A stretch of DNA of 64,000 nt from Ascidia mentula (Eukaryota > Chordata > Ascidiacea > Phlebobranchia > Ascidiidae). The translations under genes and the position numbers were made by a program. Numbering within the stretch: the first letter of the stretch is position 1; every line of letters starts with the position of its first letter. The stretch spans positions 17,923,001-17,987,000 of the forward strand of contig OX387199.1 of NCBI GenBank assembly GCA_947561715.1, written 5' to 3'. The notes under the pieces are model-generated. The model saw nothing but the letters and a program-made list of their open reading frames with translations, made no database searches and had not been told where the DNA came from. Positions 23,338 to 36,086 of the stretch are shown here, one piece after another.

Positions 23338-26231
23338 TTAAGAACAGACCTTCATTATCTGAAGTTGTCTTGGTGACAAACCGCAAGACATCAATTTCAA
23401 TGTCAGTATTTTTCCATCACATTGAGAAAATGCTTCTATTCCATTTTTGCCAATGTCATTATCAGAAAGATCCAAACACTCAATCTATAATCAGGACAGG
23501 TGCATGTGAATTTACTTGATTTAGTCAAAAACACCATTGTTTTCTTACTGGTGTTAGTAGGTCTTTGGCCTTGTCTGCAATTTTGACCATTCCCTGATCC
23601 GTTATTTGACACATGGATAAAACAAGTTTTTTAATTTTTTCCAAGCACTTGGAAAGAAATTCAGCTCCTTTGTTTTCAATTTCATTTCCTTTGAGACTAA
23701 GACAACAAATCTATAAAAAAAAAAGTATATACTTGAGGAATTTCCACCACAACCTTCAGCCAATATTAGTTACAGGTATTGGTAGTTTGAGTAGACATTC
23801 TGACAGTATTTCCACTCCAGTATAAGTGATGTGACAGTTATCAAGGTAAAGTTCATTGAGATTTTCAAGACAGGGTGCCAGTAACTTTGCACCTTCATCC
23901 ATTATTCTGTTGCTGCCCAAGTGAAGAACATTCAGCTAGATGGTAGAAAAGTATTATTTATGTAAGATGACTGTCTTTATGTTTAAATAGATTTACTTTG
24001 GTATCTTGCAGGCACTTGGTAAACTGTTTTAATCCAACAGCAGTTATTTTACATTGTTCAACAGCTAGGTGATCAATTTGAGGTAAACAGCCTGAAAGAG
24101 ATTCAGCTCCATTGTCGCCAAGTTCTACTTCAGAAAGTACCAGCTTTTTGATCTATAAACAACAATAAAGGTAAAAGGATTGGATAAATTACAACCTTTA
24201 TTTCTCCATTACCAGAATGCCACTCTCAATTTCGGTGCATAACACATTGAAAGCATCATCAACAAAGTGGCATTTATACCTTTGATGTGTGACAACTATA
24301 ACTGTCCCAACATTGCCACCTTCTTCAACATAACATTTTAACACATAACCCAAACTTGCCATGTCACTGGGCAATAATTGACATTCAAGCTCAACTTTTT
24401 CAAAATCCCATCCAGTAACAACTTGCAATAACATGTCATGATCTTGAGCAGAGTATAAAAGATTTGCCACTTCAATCAGGTTATAATAACCTTTATCAAG
24501 AAGATGTTTCACCAGGTGTTTTTTAATTACATCTCTTTTATCAGTAAGAAGGTCTGGAATAAATCTTTTTAGCATGGTGAAGACTTGTCGGTTGCATAAA
24601 CCAAACAGAAACATCTTTATATTGTCTGACATATAGAATTGTTTCCAATGTCTTTCACTTTCATCAATTTGAGCCCAAAAAAGATAAATAGAGGCAAAGT
24701 ATTCTTTCCAAATTTCAGAGGAAAGGCACAAGACAAGCATCTTTGGCTTCAAACTAATATTGACATGCAGATCTAACCGATCAGCAAAGTTTAGAAGTAG
24801 AGGAATTGTTTCCTGATTCATTTCCAAATCTTCAATGTCTCGTTTAGAAATATAGTTTCTACATTTAGGAAAAACACATTGCCATACCACACAACAAAAA
24901 TTCTTGAATTCAGAAACACATTCCTGAATTCCATTTGATGTTAATGCTTGGCAAAGTTTATTTGTAAATAATAGTGACATAGTCAGATGAGTAGAATCTT
25001 TCATGCTGCTGAAAAAGGAAAATGCCATGTCCATAACTACAGGAATGTGATAGTAGCGTGCAACTTGTGTAACATTTTGCATTTTACTAAATATTTTCTT
25101 CCAATATATGTCTTGGGAACTTTTTTTTAATCCAATAACTTCCAATTCAGATTGTGATGAAAGAAACTGGGGCTTCATTTTTGGACTATAAGTGAAAACG
25201 GTTAAAGCTTTTTTAAAAATTCGTCCCAACATGATGTTTTTTAATATGAGGTAAGATGAGCATTTAGTAAATAAAGTGATTTCATTTAGAGAATTGTGGG
25301 TAGGAACATCATGCACACCATCAATGACAATCATAACATTTTTATCCCTGCTCATTTTTTCCAACAAGGCCCGATCGGATTCAGGTGGGTGACTCCAATC
25401 AGGGGCAGTACTACATAAAAGAAACTGCAAGACATTACATTCCTTTGATAAGTCAATGTCTGAAAAAGAAATGTAAAACAATAAGGGGGAATCCAGAAGC
25501 TTGCTTGACAAAACATGCTTAATGAGCAGCTTTGCGAAAGTAGTGTCTTTGATATTGTCACATTCAAATTCCACTCTGGTGCAATTTTGGAGAATATCAT
25601 CCACATCTAAACTTCCGTTATAAAGTTTTGCAAAAACTTCCTGCTTATCGACAAACCATGGGTTTCGCACTTGTTGCACAATAGCAAACTTATCGACTGT
25701 TAACATCATTTTATGACAAAGATTCCACTTCGCGGTTGATAATTTGTTTTTTAATTCTTGTTCTGTGATAAAAAATATAGAATGACAAAAATGAGGGAAA
25801 TAAGGTTCAGCTAAAAGTTGAACAAATTTACAAAATTCATTAGTTGCACATTTGACATCTGTGTACAACTTCCTTTTAAACAACACCAACTTTATCAAAA
25901 TTAATCAAGTACTTTATGAAACCATGTGCTAAAAAATGGGACTTTGCCCCAAAACACACATTTGGGTTGTATCCGTGCACATGCATGTATTTTTTGGTCC
26001 GGCTAACTGTTGACAGAAACTCTAGACAGAAACATCTGCAAGTAAAACTACTTTCATACCTATTGATTCAATGTCAATATTTGCTTCCTTACTCTCATTT
26101 TTCTGCAAATATATTATCAACATTGTAATTTTGTGTTAAAACTTACTACAAATAAAAATGCAACTGCCCTTTACCTCTACTTTAAATCGAGATGAAATCA
26201 GTTTCCTTTTGTGATTTGCTGTGAATGCCAT
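23338..26231 (-). CDS. NACHT-LRR (NLR) protein with degenerate P-loop (758 aa)
   Basis: NLR family. Exons 5' to 3': 26231-26175, 26102-26060, 25762-24213 (NACHT and following helical region), 24152-23997, 23935-23774, 23710-23549, 23484-23338. The sum is 2277 nt, in frame. The four last exons encode ribonuclease-inhibitor-type leucine-rich repeats (motifs LGSNRIMDEGAKLL, LKGNEIENKGAEFL, LSDNDIGKNG), about two repeats per exon. The Walker B-like strand NVMIVIDGVHD is kept, but the Walker A position reads FECDNIKDTT where the paralogue at 32574-36086 has GPAGIGKT: the three glycines and the lysine are all replaced with no length change. ATP binding is therefore unlikely; a decoy or partner role is inference. 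The start ATG at 26231 reads through what is an acceptor in the paralogue. A further 5' exon cannot be excluded. Confidence 0.82.
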
Positions 26232-26664
26232 AAAAAACTTTGTAATTGAGGAATATACCAAAATAAGTGGGTAATATTTGTCATTGTTTGTACAGTTTGA
26301 TTTGTTTCTTAACAAATATTTATATTTTCTTGACATTAACTTTAATTAAAGGTATTTAATTTTTATATAAGTGTAGAATTTCCTGTTTAGAAGTGTACCA
26401 TTTGAGTGGAGGATAATGTTGACTTGGTTAACATCCCCCTTAACACCGATAACATTTCCCGACATATTTGATACTGGAGTGGAAATACTCGTGGAGGGGA
26501 TTTCTAAATATCAAAAATGTGGTAAGGCATCATTCCATGTCAAATCTCCTCAAAATAATGACAATTTCTTCAATTTTAAAGAAATTTGACACATGTGTTG
26601 TGTTCTGAGGCACAGTGCTAAATTCCAAATTTTTGTTAAGTTGGCTCATACATTCTGTTTTAAA

Positions 26665-27035
26665 CCTCTGTATTTCAAGATATACTGGGCCAGTTTTGAT
26701 GAATTTGTTGTTGTTTGAAAGGAAATTGAACAAAGATTTAAATATGTGATTATTTTTTGTTTCTTCATTACAATGACCCTTTGACCTTAGTTATAACCCC
26801 AAATTTCTCTTTTTTTGCTATGAGGTATACATAAATCTTGAACAGCTAATAACCTACAGGTCACACATCAGACAAGGTAACATTTGGGGTCATAACAAAG
26901 GTCAAAGGGTCATTAGAATAAGGAAACAAAAAAATTAAAACTACTTACAGATTTAAAATCTTTGTTTAATCCCCTTTAAACAACACAGAATTCATCACAA
27001 TTGGCCAGTAGATTTTGAAAATAGAAGGAATACCC
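26665..27035. mobile_element. Long imperfect foldback element
   Basis: The left arm (about 26665-26807) and right arm (about 26882-27035) are inverted copies. Best-matched segments are AATGACCCTTTGACCTT, then GTTAT, then ACCCCAAAT near the loop, and GGCCAGTTTTGATGAATT against GGCCAATTGTGATGAATT farther out. Weaker similarity continues outwards to about 26600 and 27100. No open frame. The stem would be about 140 bases. Confidence 0.75.
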
Positions 27036-27999
27036 AACTTTGCCCCAAAAATTTAAGGAAGCACAACTTTTCAACCACTGGTTCGACTGAGCTAAGATTA
27101 AAAATTTGTGACTAAGCCATATAACTTAACACCACATGTCTTATCATAACAGGTAGTTGTACATACATCAGTGCATTTTAACCTTTTTGGCAGCATGGAA
27201 ACCTTGAAATAGTTCAGCAAATATTGCACAACACCAATTTTGGAAAAACTACACTTTTCGCTACAGAATATTTCAGTTGTTAAACTTTAATGACTTAGAT
27301 GGAACTCTGGGTATGCTTGCCAAGACACTAGGTTAAAGAGTTCTGTCATAGGCTACATGCTAAAAGATTGAAACAACCTGTAGCTATGCAGTTAAAGGGG
27401 CATCAATGTCCTGCTTTCCTTAATAATGTATTTCATAAATATTTGCACCTAAGCCAATACCAATACAAAATTAGCATTTCCACCTGAGTGTGTTGATTTT
27501 GGGGCTTGTATTTTTCTTCGTTTTCCGTACATGTTCCAGTTTTCTTTTCACAACAATTTTAATTCATAAATCATTTTCATGGTGATTTAATGTCTTGCAG
27601 CAGACATTGATCTGTTTCAACTATAATCAAACTAAACTGCACACATATATATATATATCATTTTGATTGAATAAATTGCTTGTACCACAAATGCACATCT
27701 CTAATCTCTATCATTCAATTGTATGTTAGCAACCACCAGTAAGTACCTTTTTCCTACAGTGCCGTCGCAGTGAACTGCATTTTTTACTTAATGCAAATCA
27801 TATTTTTGAAGTCCATGGTATTGATATGCTCCATTATTGTTTGACCGCCTTACTTGAAATGGGACAATTAATTGTGAGATTACCTTAACCGCTCCCCCAC
27901 ATTATTTTGTCTAAAAAAAGCACAAAAAAGTTTGGGTTTGTTTTTTTGTTAAAAATGAATCACAGAAAGTACCCTCTATTTGCAGTTGAAGTGCATATG

Positions 28000-28490
28000 A
28001 CACGGCCATGACAACTTTGCGTAAAACTAAAGGAACATCTATAACATACATATATCCAAAGTTTTACGGTTCTACGTCAACTAAAAAATGTAGAAAACTG
28101 CACGAAAAGTAGCGGCGACCAAAAACCGTAAACCTTTTGCGCTGAGGAGAAAAGGATATCACACAAGGCGGGAAGGCGCTTGCGTCGAAAAAATGATTGT
28201 TTCGATTGGAGAAGGCGCCTTTTTTTGCGGTTACAAATAGTTTCAAACATTGGATAATCCACAGATTACGATACCTTGAAGGTCAGGTCAGGTCAGGGTT
28301 TTTGCATCACACAAAAATATGTCATTGTGAGTTGTGACGTCACAAACCAAAGGCTTATTTGCCCTAATAAATGGAAGACCATAGGGTATAGCAGAAACGA
28401 CATAACTCTGTACTTCGAGAAGACGGGAATAGCGCATTTCTTTGCTAAGTGACATTACATGACGCCATTTTGGATGTGTTGTCATAACTT
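28000..28490 (+). repeat. Dispersed repeat, copy 1
   Basis: Shares most of its length with 29050-29505, including AACTAAAAAATGTAGAAAAC, GCACGAAAAGTA and GTGACATTACATGACG. The copies differ by substitutions and small indels. Short frames on either strand are not conserved between copies, so it is probably non-coding. Confidence 0.65.
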
Positions 28491-29049
28491 TAACCCCGAT
28501 TTCGTTCGCAGCGGCAAAAGTGCGACTTCAGCTGTATCTCAGAAACCAGTCGCCGTATCAAGCTACTTTTTTCACCAAAAATGTTCTGAAGTTATGAACA
28601 TCTCTTAGTTAACATATTTTATTTTTACGTGTCATATGCACTTTTAAGTGAAATCACCAACTCTCCTCTACACACGGCATTTAGAATAAGATATCTTATA
28701 ACTGTTTATTGGGCCCCAGGGCTGTCTGTACTGCCCAAAAGACTGGCAGTTTTGCCCTTGCTGTCTGAAAGCAAGGGCAAATATTTTTTTCACTGTTGAG
28801 CAATAATAGTCCCCCTTCAAGAGTAGTAAAAGACCCAACAGGGAAACTACCAGTTGCATGAAGGTCTATGACCGCCCAAACTCAATTTTTAGGATTCGAG
28901 ATACGGCCTTAAAGTGATTTAACGACCAACAAAATGTACTTCCTAGAAGGGTTGCCAGATAAAAAATAAAAAAAAACGGCCATAAAGATACAAATTTTTT
29001 GTGGACCTTTTAAATTGATTTTTAAAACCAAAAGGCATTTTGGGTGTAA

Positions 29050-29790
29050 AATACATGTTACACGGTCATGGCAACTTTGCCTAAAACTAAAGGTACATCT
29101 ACAGCAAACATATATCCAAAGTTTTTCGGTACTACGTCAACTAAAAAATGTAGAAAACTGCACGAAAAGTATCGGCGATCAAAAATCGTTTTCGCTGAGA
29201 CGAATTTGACGCAACACAAGGCGCTCGCGTCAAAAAATGCATTGTACATAGGAGTAAGCGCCTTATATTGCAAATATCGAATAGTTTTAAACATAGTAGA
29301 ATCCACAAATTACGTTTCCTCAGGACAACGTTTTACATCACATAAAAATAAGTCACTGTGACGTCACAAACCAAAGGTTTGTTTGTCCATTATAGGAAAA
29401 CCAAAGGGTACAGCAGTAACGACATTACTCTGTACTTCGGTAAGACGGGGATGGTGCGTTTCTTTGCTCAGTGACATTACATGACGTCATTTTGGGTGTG
29501 ATAACTTTAACCTCACCTTTGTGTTGTCTTTAATTTGATGATTCAAACATTTCTAGCGAAAAATGCATTTAGTGGTTGATTGTAGCGAATTAATCAAATC
29601 ATTTACGCGAACTAGTAGGCAACGCCAGATAAAAGTGATACTATATGACAGAATAATTGAATTGCATATTCAGCTAATTTGGTCGGTTTTCTCTCGGCGG
29701 TCTTTCTGTATGCAGATCAAGTTAACATCAAAATCCGTTTGTTGCACTTGTTCACGTGTTGTGCCCCTGTTTAACTCAAAACTATACTAA
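29050..29790 (+). repeat. Dispersed repeat, copy 2 with 3' extension
   Basis: The first part matches 28000-28490. The second part (about 29495-29790) matches 52290-52815, with shared pieces such as GCATTTAGTGGTTGATTGT, TCTCGGCGGTCTTT and TTAACATCAAAATCCG. The three loci together suggest a longer parental element. Confidence 0.65.
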
Positions 29791-30286
29791 ACCACTTGTA
29801 CAATGTTTTCCATTCCTGCTTGCTGCAAGCACTCGTACGACTAAAGCGCCATCTATGACGTCACGCAACGTGAACCTGTTTTTTCTCTGTCCCCTAATCT
29901 TGCGTCAGATCATTTTCCCCATATAATCAGTGGAAAATGCTACAAAACAATATCAACAGTAACGAACTATGTTTATTTAAGGAGCTATATATTGCGTCGG
30001 ACAAATTCTTCAGTCGAAGTCCGCACATGGTCTGGACTGGACACTCAATTTAGTTTGGTGTAGTCACACATTTACCTGTAACTCAACTCCACAAAACAGC
30101 AAATGCGACTTTAACCTTATCACTGGCAATAAGCACGAATTCCTACGTCATAGACGCGTAGTAAAAAAAACAATTCGTATGATACAAAGATAATGTGAGA
30201 ACCATTCGAAAGTGGAGTAATTGTCCATTATGCGTGTTGTACAACTTACGAATCACTCAAGTTGGACTCCCGGGCAGTCGTTGCGG

Positions 30287-30312
30287 ACCACGGTTTGGGA
30301 ACCCCTGCTTTA
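30287..30312 (-). mobile_element. Solitary hAT-like terminus
   Basis: The sequence GGTTTGGGAACCCCTG followed by CTT, in inverse sense CAGGGGTTCCCAAACC, is the typical end of many hAT elements. The other end was not located, so this may be a truncated insertion. Confidence 0.35.
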
Positions 30313-32573
30313 GGGGATGAAACTAACACAGTGGCAATTGCAAAGGCGATGCTAAAAGTGTATATTTTGATGTTTTTGTACAAATAGATCCGTATTTTTT
30401 AATGTTGCGTTCTTAAATGCTTTTGGGCATTGTATTGTGCTATGAATTAGACTGGAGAGCCGACATTGCAGCAAATAAAGACAAGTGTATTTACGTATCA
30501 TTGCCTTTTTCTCTTTGTGTCGTCGTTATAGCTGTCACGTGATGTACTGTTCAAATCGCTGTGCATTTACATTTCCAGTGGATTTCTAAGTCAGTTTTCG
30601 TTCAATTCGATTCTCTCATTCAGGCAAAGATATCCAGGCAATTATTAAAACAACGAGCCTTTTTGCCTTTCACAGACTCATTACAGTATCAGGTATAACC
30701 ATTCCGAACACCGCAAAACCCTTGGGAACTTACGCGAGAATTTTTTTAGGCCGCATATCAGTATTAAATCCCCACAATCTAGTTTTGAAGGCTATCACCA
30801 TTAATACCCATACTGAGTGATTTGCTTTTTTGCCAACAACATTTCCTGTGGTCAGTGACCCATGAAGATCTACTGCTACTATTCATGGAGAAAAAAATTT
30901 GATTGCAGCTGCATCCGCCAAAACACAGCAAGGATCTGAGGAGCCTCCAGGAGGATCTTTTGTCCTATAGGATAGCAAAAACAGTCCCAGGGGGCAACCA
31001 AAGCAACTTTCCTGTGACAATTTTTTTTGCGTAGAAAAGGGTTAGGGCCAACATTAAATTGCAAATTGGATGAGGTTTTTGTGATTCATTTTTTCGCAAA
31101 ACCATCTTACATTTTTTTGCAGTCCATTTAGCTAAAATAATGACTGATCGGGGGCCTAAATGACCCCTAGGTGATGCTTTAAGCAACTATCTTGCAACTA
31201 ATTTTCACCTTACTGCGTAGCCAAGAGGCGGGCCTAACATAAAATCACAAATTAAGGTATACTTCTGTGATTCAATTTTGAGCTACATCCCCTTGAACAT
31301 TTTGGTGGTTTTTCAACTAAACTTTTCACAGCACCCTGCACCAAACGTCTGACTGACTGAGAAAAGCAAAAAATGCACTAAAACTGCACCAAACACGCTG
31401 AAAATCGCCCTGGCTACACCACGTGACTTCTTACTCATTCAACCAGAAAATTGACCCCAACGCATCACCGGTTGCCTTGTGACGGAACTGAGACTCTCTA
31501 TGACGCAGGAGTACAAGACGGGCATTCCCCGCGGGCAAAACTATTTTAATAGAATTACTGATATGCGGTCTTTAGGAACAGGTCGTAGTATTACTTTAGA
31601 TCAAACGCAGGGTAGTTGAGTTGGGCAGTCGAGGTCATAAAACGGCGCTTACATGAAAAGGTGTTCAAGACACCGATAATTGTTGTGCTAAAGGTCGTAA
31701 TGTGTTTACACTTAAGGTGATAAATGAAGAGTTCGTTCGTTGGCAAAAATCGTGGGTTTAAACCTCACGGGGTCGTGACTGATCCAGCTTGGCAGTGAGG
31801 TTTGAATTCACGACTGTCGTCATCGAACAAACTCATCACCCATCTTCTGAATCATATTCTGTTACGAATATTTTTGGGGGAAAAATGGTGCAGATTCAAA
31901 ATTTCACTATTGACATAAATCCTACGTGTAACGTCATTGTCGTATTTTTCATAGCCGATATAGAACTGTTGCTACAGTTACTAAATGACTGACAGAGTCC
32001 AAAGGCCTATAAACATATATTGTTATGCAAATGTAAATTAAATGCAGTGTACACGCAATGCCCAGGCACTGAGCAAAGTATTGCTTAAGAGAGACAATAA
32101 AACATAACTTGTTGGAACTGGAAGCAGCTAATAATTGATCAAAGAACATTAGCAAGAAAAAATACAGGGCACGAGAATGATAACGACACCAGCAACTATA
32201 TTCAAAACGACCGCAAGCACAGGTCTTATCCAATAAATCTGTGCAATCTGGAAAGGTTGGTAAACAATACGTCTGTTTGTACACAAGAAATATTTTTATG
32301 CAAACAATTTACTTCATGCCACTTTGGCAACATTATTTTCGCTTTCCACTGTTACGTACGCCACGTGATCGCGAATGTTTGCTAAATACTCATGTTTTCG
32401 GAATTGAAAACACTGTAGACATCTAGTGTGACGACAGCGTGAAAATTGCTGCCAGTACCCAAGTGTTTAACCTTGTGGTTAACATGGTCTACATGTTACA
32501 AACAAACTTGAACTTTCATAAAATTCCAGGTTGTTTAGCCATTTCCACAAAATACTAGTTCAATTCCATTATC

Positions 32574-35500
32574 CTATAAACATGAAATGTTATTCAAATA
32601 ACTAAGAGTCACATCACAGGAATGAATCCAAACCTTTATTATTTCACGTTGTTTTGGGGTTAAACCACAAGATACCAATTTTAGTTTCAATATTTTCCCA
32701 CCACACTGAGAAAACGCTTTTGCTCCATTTTGTCCAATGTCATTCTCAGAAAGATCCAAATATTCAATCTAAAATCATCAGATGCAGGCTGATTATTTCC
32801 ATTTATATTTTAAAAAATCTTTTATTGCTGTTCACCTACAGGTTCAGTAAGGTTCTCCGTTTTATTTGCTATTTTGACCATTCCCTGATCAGATATTTGG
32901 CATAAAGAAAGTAACATTTTTCTAATTTTTTCCAAGCAAAAGGAAAGCATTTCTGCACCTGTATCTCCAATTTCATTTCCTTTCAGGCTAAGACATGAAA
33001 TCTAAAAGGAAAAGGCATGTAAGGTTCTATTTTTAACCACAATTATTTCACCATTAGTTACAGGATCAGAAAGAAGAAGCAAATATTCTGATAGTTTCTC
33101 CACACCATCGGAAGTAATGTGGCAGTCCTCAAGGTAAAGCTCACTCAAGTTTTCGAGGCATGGAGCAAGCAACTTGGCACCTTCATCCATGATTTTGTTT
33201 CCACGCAAGTAAAGGCCAGTTAACTGGAAAACAACAATAAACAAACATTACTATAAATAGGAAAAAAACGACTGCTTACCTTTGTATTCTTAAGGCTGTT
33301 TGTAAATTCCAATAATCCTAATGAGGTGATGTTGCATCTGTCAATTAACAAACTGTTGACATGTTTTATACAACATGAAAGACTCTCCGCTCCGGCATCA
33401 CCGATTTTTAGCCCTGAGAAATCAAGTTGTTTTATCTGCATTCAAAAGACGCACAGTTACAACATAATTGTGCATACAATAGGTTGTTTTTATTTCACCT
33501 GAATACCACTTGCAATTTCTGTGGTCAACACCTTAAAAGCATTTTCTACAAAATTGCATCTTGGAACAATTTCCTGACCAGAAAAAGTTTCAATTTCACC
33601 ATTTTCTTCAACATACGCTTGCAGCACGTAACACAAACTAGCAACGTCACTTGGCAACACTGTCCCTTCTAGCAAGACTCTCCCATTTCGCAGACGGTGT
33701 GGCAAATTTTTTCTAGTAACGAATGTAAACAATAACTCATTGTTTTGCGCTGCATACAAAAAATGAGCTTTCTCAATAATGTTGTACTGACTGCTTACAA
33801 GGAGTTCAGTGAGACAGCATTTATTTTCATTCCACTTTGGAGTTAGAGCAGGGATGATGTTTTTGAGCTGATAAAAAACACGTCGGTTGCAAAAACCAAA
33901 CAAAAATATTTTCAAATTTTTAGACAATAGGTTATTGCCCCAATCAGTTTTGAGCTGATTTGTTGAAGACAAAAAATGATAAATTGAAGCCAAGCACTCT
34001 TGCCACATATGGGAAAGAAACTTCACAAACAAACCACCTTTGTACTTGGTAATATTGACATGCAAACTTTCAATCTTGCTTAAGTTGAGAAAATGTGAAA
34101 CTGTTTCTTTCTTCAACTTCACTGCATTTATGTCTTTCTCTTCAAAGTACCGTTTGTTAGAAACAGTACATAACCATGCCATGTGGCAGAGTGTTACTAT
34201 GTTTTCTTCAAAGTACTCTAATTGGTTTGTAGCTACTTGAACAAGGCTTTCTGTAAATAGACTTGACAACGTTAGGGGAACAGAAATGCTTTCGTGATTT
34301 TTGAAGTATGAACAAGCCATGTGAAGAACAACAGGAATGTGCATATAGTGGGAGATCTGAGGGTTTTTGCACATTAAATCCTTACAAGATTCGCCCAAAT
34401 ATTTACTTCCGTAAACATATTGAGAAAACTTTTTAATGCCCAAGATTCTTAGAGTGTGAAACCTAAACAGCAGATGATAATTAACCCATGGTTTGCAAGA
34501 AACAACTTTTTTAGCAGTTGGCAGAATTTTTCCTTTTAATATGCTTTCCAGCATCTCGACTGCTTCTGATTTATTCTCTTTGGAACTTAGGTAAGAATTA
34601 TAAAGAATTTTATGTTCACCATCAATAATTATCAGAACATTTTCATCAGCTAATAGTTTTTCCAACCTGGCTCCTTGACTAAATTTTTCTGTGTGCATCC
34701 AATTAGGAGCAGAACTTTGAAGTAGAAACTGTAGCACAGAATAAGTTTTTGTAAAGTCAATATCTTCAACATTTAAGTAGAACAGAAAAGAAAATGGGTT
34801 AGAAAAATTTTCTGACGAAACATGTTGAACAAGTGCCTTGAGAAAGAAAGTTTTGCCAATTCCTGCTGGACCCACGACTATCATATTTGATTTTTGCAGG
34901 ATCTCATCAACCTGCAAACCACCATCAAGCAGTGCCAGAAAGTCTCTTTGATATGCAAAAAAGGTTTCGACAGGCCTTTCGGAAACAGCAAATTCCTTGA
35001 CTTCAAAAGGATTTTCATGGCAAAGTGCCTTGTTTGCCTTTGATAATATTTCTTTCAGATCCCTACCTTAAAAATGATAATTGCAATGAATTACTGATGT
35101 TTACAGGTTGTATTATATACTTAGTTTGGGTATTTCACTTCAATAACATACAAAACAGTATGGTTATGTTAGGTGTACCAGCCACCCAAATTAATAAAAA
35201 AAAATTGTGTTTGCAAATCTTATCAGAAGTCTATGTGAATAGGCCATTGCAATTATATTGATGTTTCAGGTTATTTATAAGCATGTCATTACCAATAGCT
35301 TCATCAACATCAGGGTTGAAACTACATTCACTTTTTGGCTGTAAACAGAAAAATATACAGTGATAAATCATATGTTTTGATGAAGTCCAAAACAAACCAA
35401 GTAAGTTATTCAAAACTATTTTTTTTTTGATAAAAAAAAATATTACATCTATATACCTTATGTAAACCTGTACCGGGTATGTCTTCAGTTTGGTTGCCTG

Positions 35501-36086
35501 AAACCACAATACACAAACAATCTATTCAGACTTATCCTGAATATATGCAAACATGTTTGTGATCTGTGTATATTGCATGGTTCAAATACAAGTCACATAA
35601 ATTTATTTCTGCACTTTGTTTGAACTGAGGTAACAATAAAGTGATTTTCTTACTTTCATGTCTGCATTGTTCACATTTATTGATAATACATGTGACAGTT
35701 TACAGTAAAACAAGCATAGTAACATGTTTGCTTAGGCCAAAATAGCAAAACAAGAACTAACCTTGTATATTATCAACTCCAAGGTAAATGGAATTTTTGT
35801 TGACATTACCACTCACACCAACTATACTGTCAACAATTTGTGTTAAATGAGTAGAAACAACAACAGATGATGTGCCTGAAAACAACAATCAGTCTTTTGC
35901 CAACACAACCAAATGTAAGATCTTTATAAATGTATGAAAATAATTATCAAATCCTTGCAGTCACTACAATCCATTAAGTATGTTTTACAGCTGAAGCCTA
36001 TATCATTTAATGTACATCGTTTTTTTTTTACCTGCATCTCCAATAGTGTCACACTGCTTGCTTGCATTACCATCCTCAGAAGCCAT
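32574..36086 (-). CDS. NACHT-LRR (NLR) protein with intact P-loop (832 aa)
   Basis: Exons 5' to 3': 36086-36032, 35875-35762, 35497-35457, 35338-35293, 35066-33499, 33435-33280, 33223-33062, 33001-32840, 32768-32574; 2499 nt with all phases joining. Residues 1-85 come from four small exons and resemble no CARD, PYD, DEATH or TIR domain; this part is rich in Ser, Thr and Val. The NACHT region has Walker A GPAGIGKT (151-158) and Walker B VLIIIDGE (about 229-236), without the usual acidic pair at the end of the latter. The C-terminus has ribonuclease-inhibitor LRRs (LRGNKIMDEGAKLL, LSENDIGQNG), two per exon. Exon count and phases from exon 3 onward match the paralogue at 23338-26231, a tandem duplication. 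Expected role: cytosolic innate sensing; the ligand is unknown. The start ATG at 36086 begins MASEDGNASK. Confidence 0.9.

Larger units (their letters stand above)
26232..32573. other. Repeat-rich spacer between the two NLR genes
   Basis: About 6.3 kb with no supportable coding exon. It contains a long foldback (26665-27035), two diverged copies of a dispersed repeat (about 28000-28490 and 29050-29505), its extension to about 29790 (also present near 52290-52815), and one hAT-like end at about 30287-30312. The 5' part would include the promoter of the downstream NLR. Confidence 0.5.

Noticed and set aside
25763..25898. Upstream extension of the large NACHT frame in the first NLR gene
   Set aside because: The paralogue has a splice acceptor at the matching position. 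A good acceptor (TTTTTATCACAG) is present here too, and two upstream exons join in the right phase, so the extension is intron.
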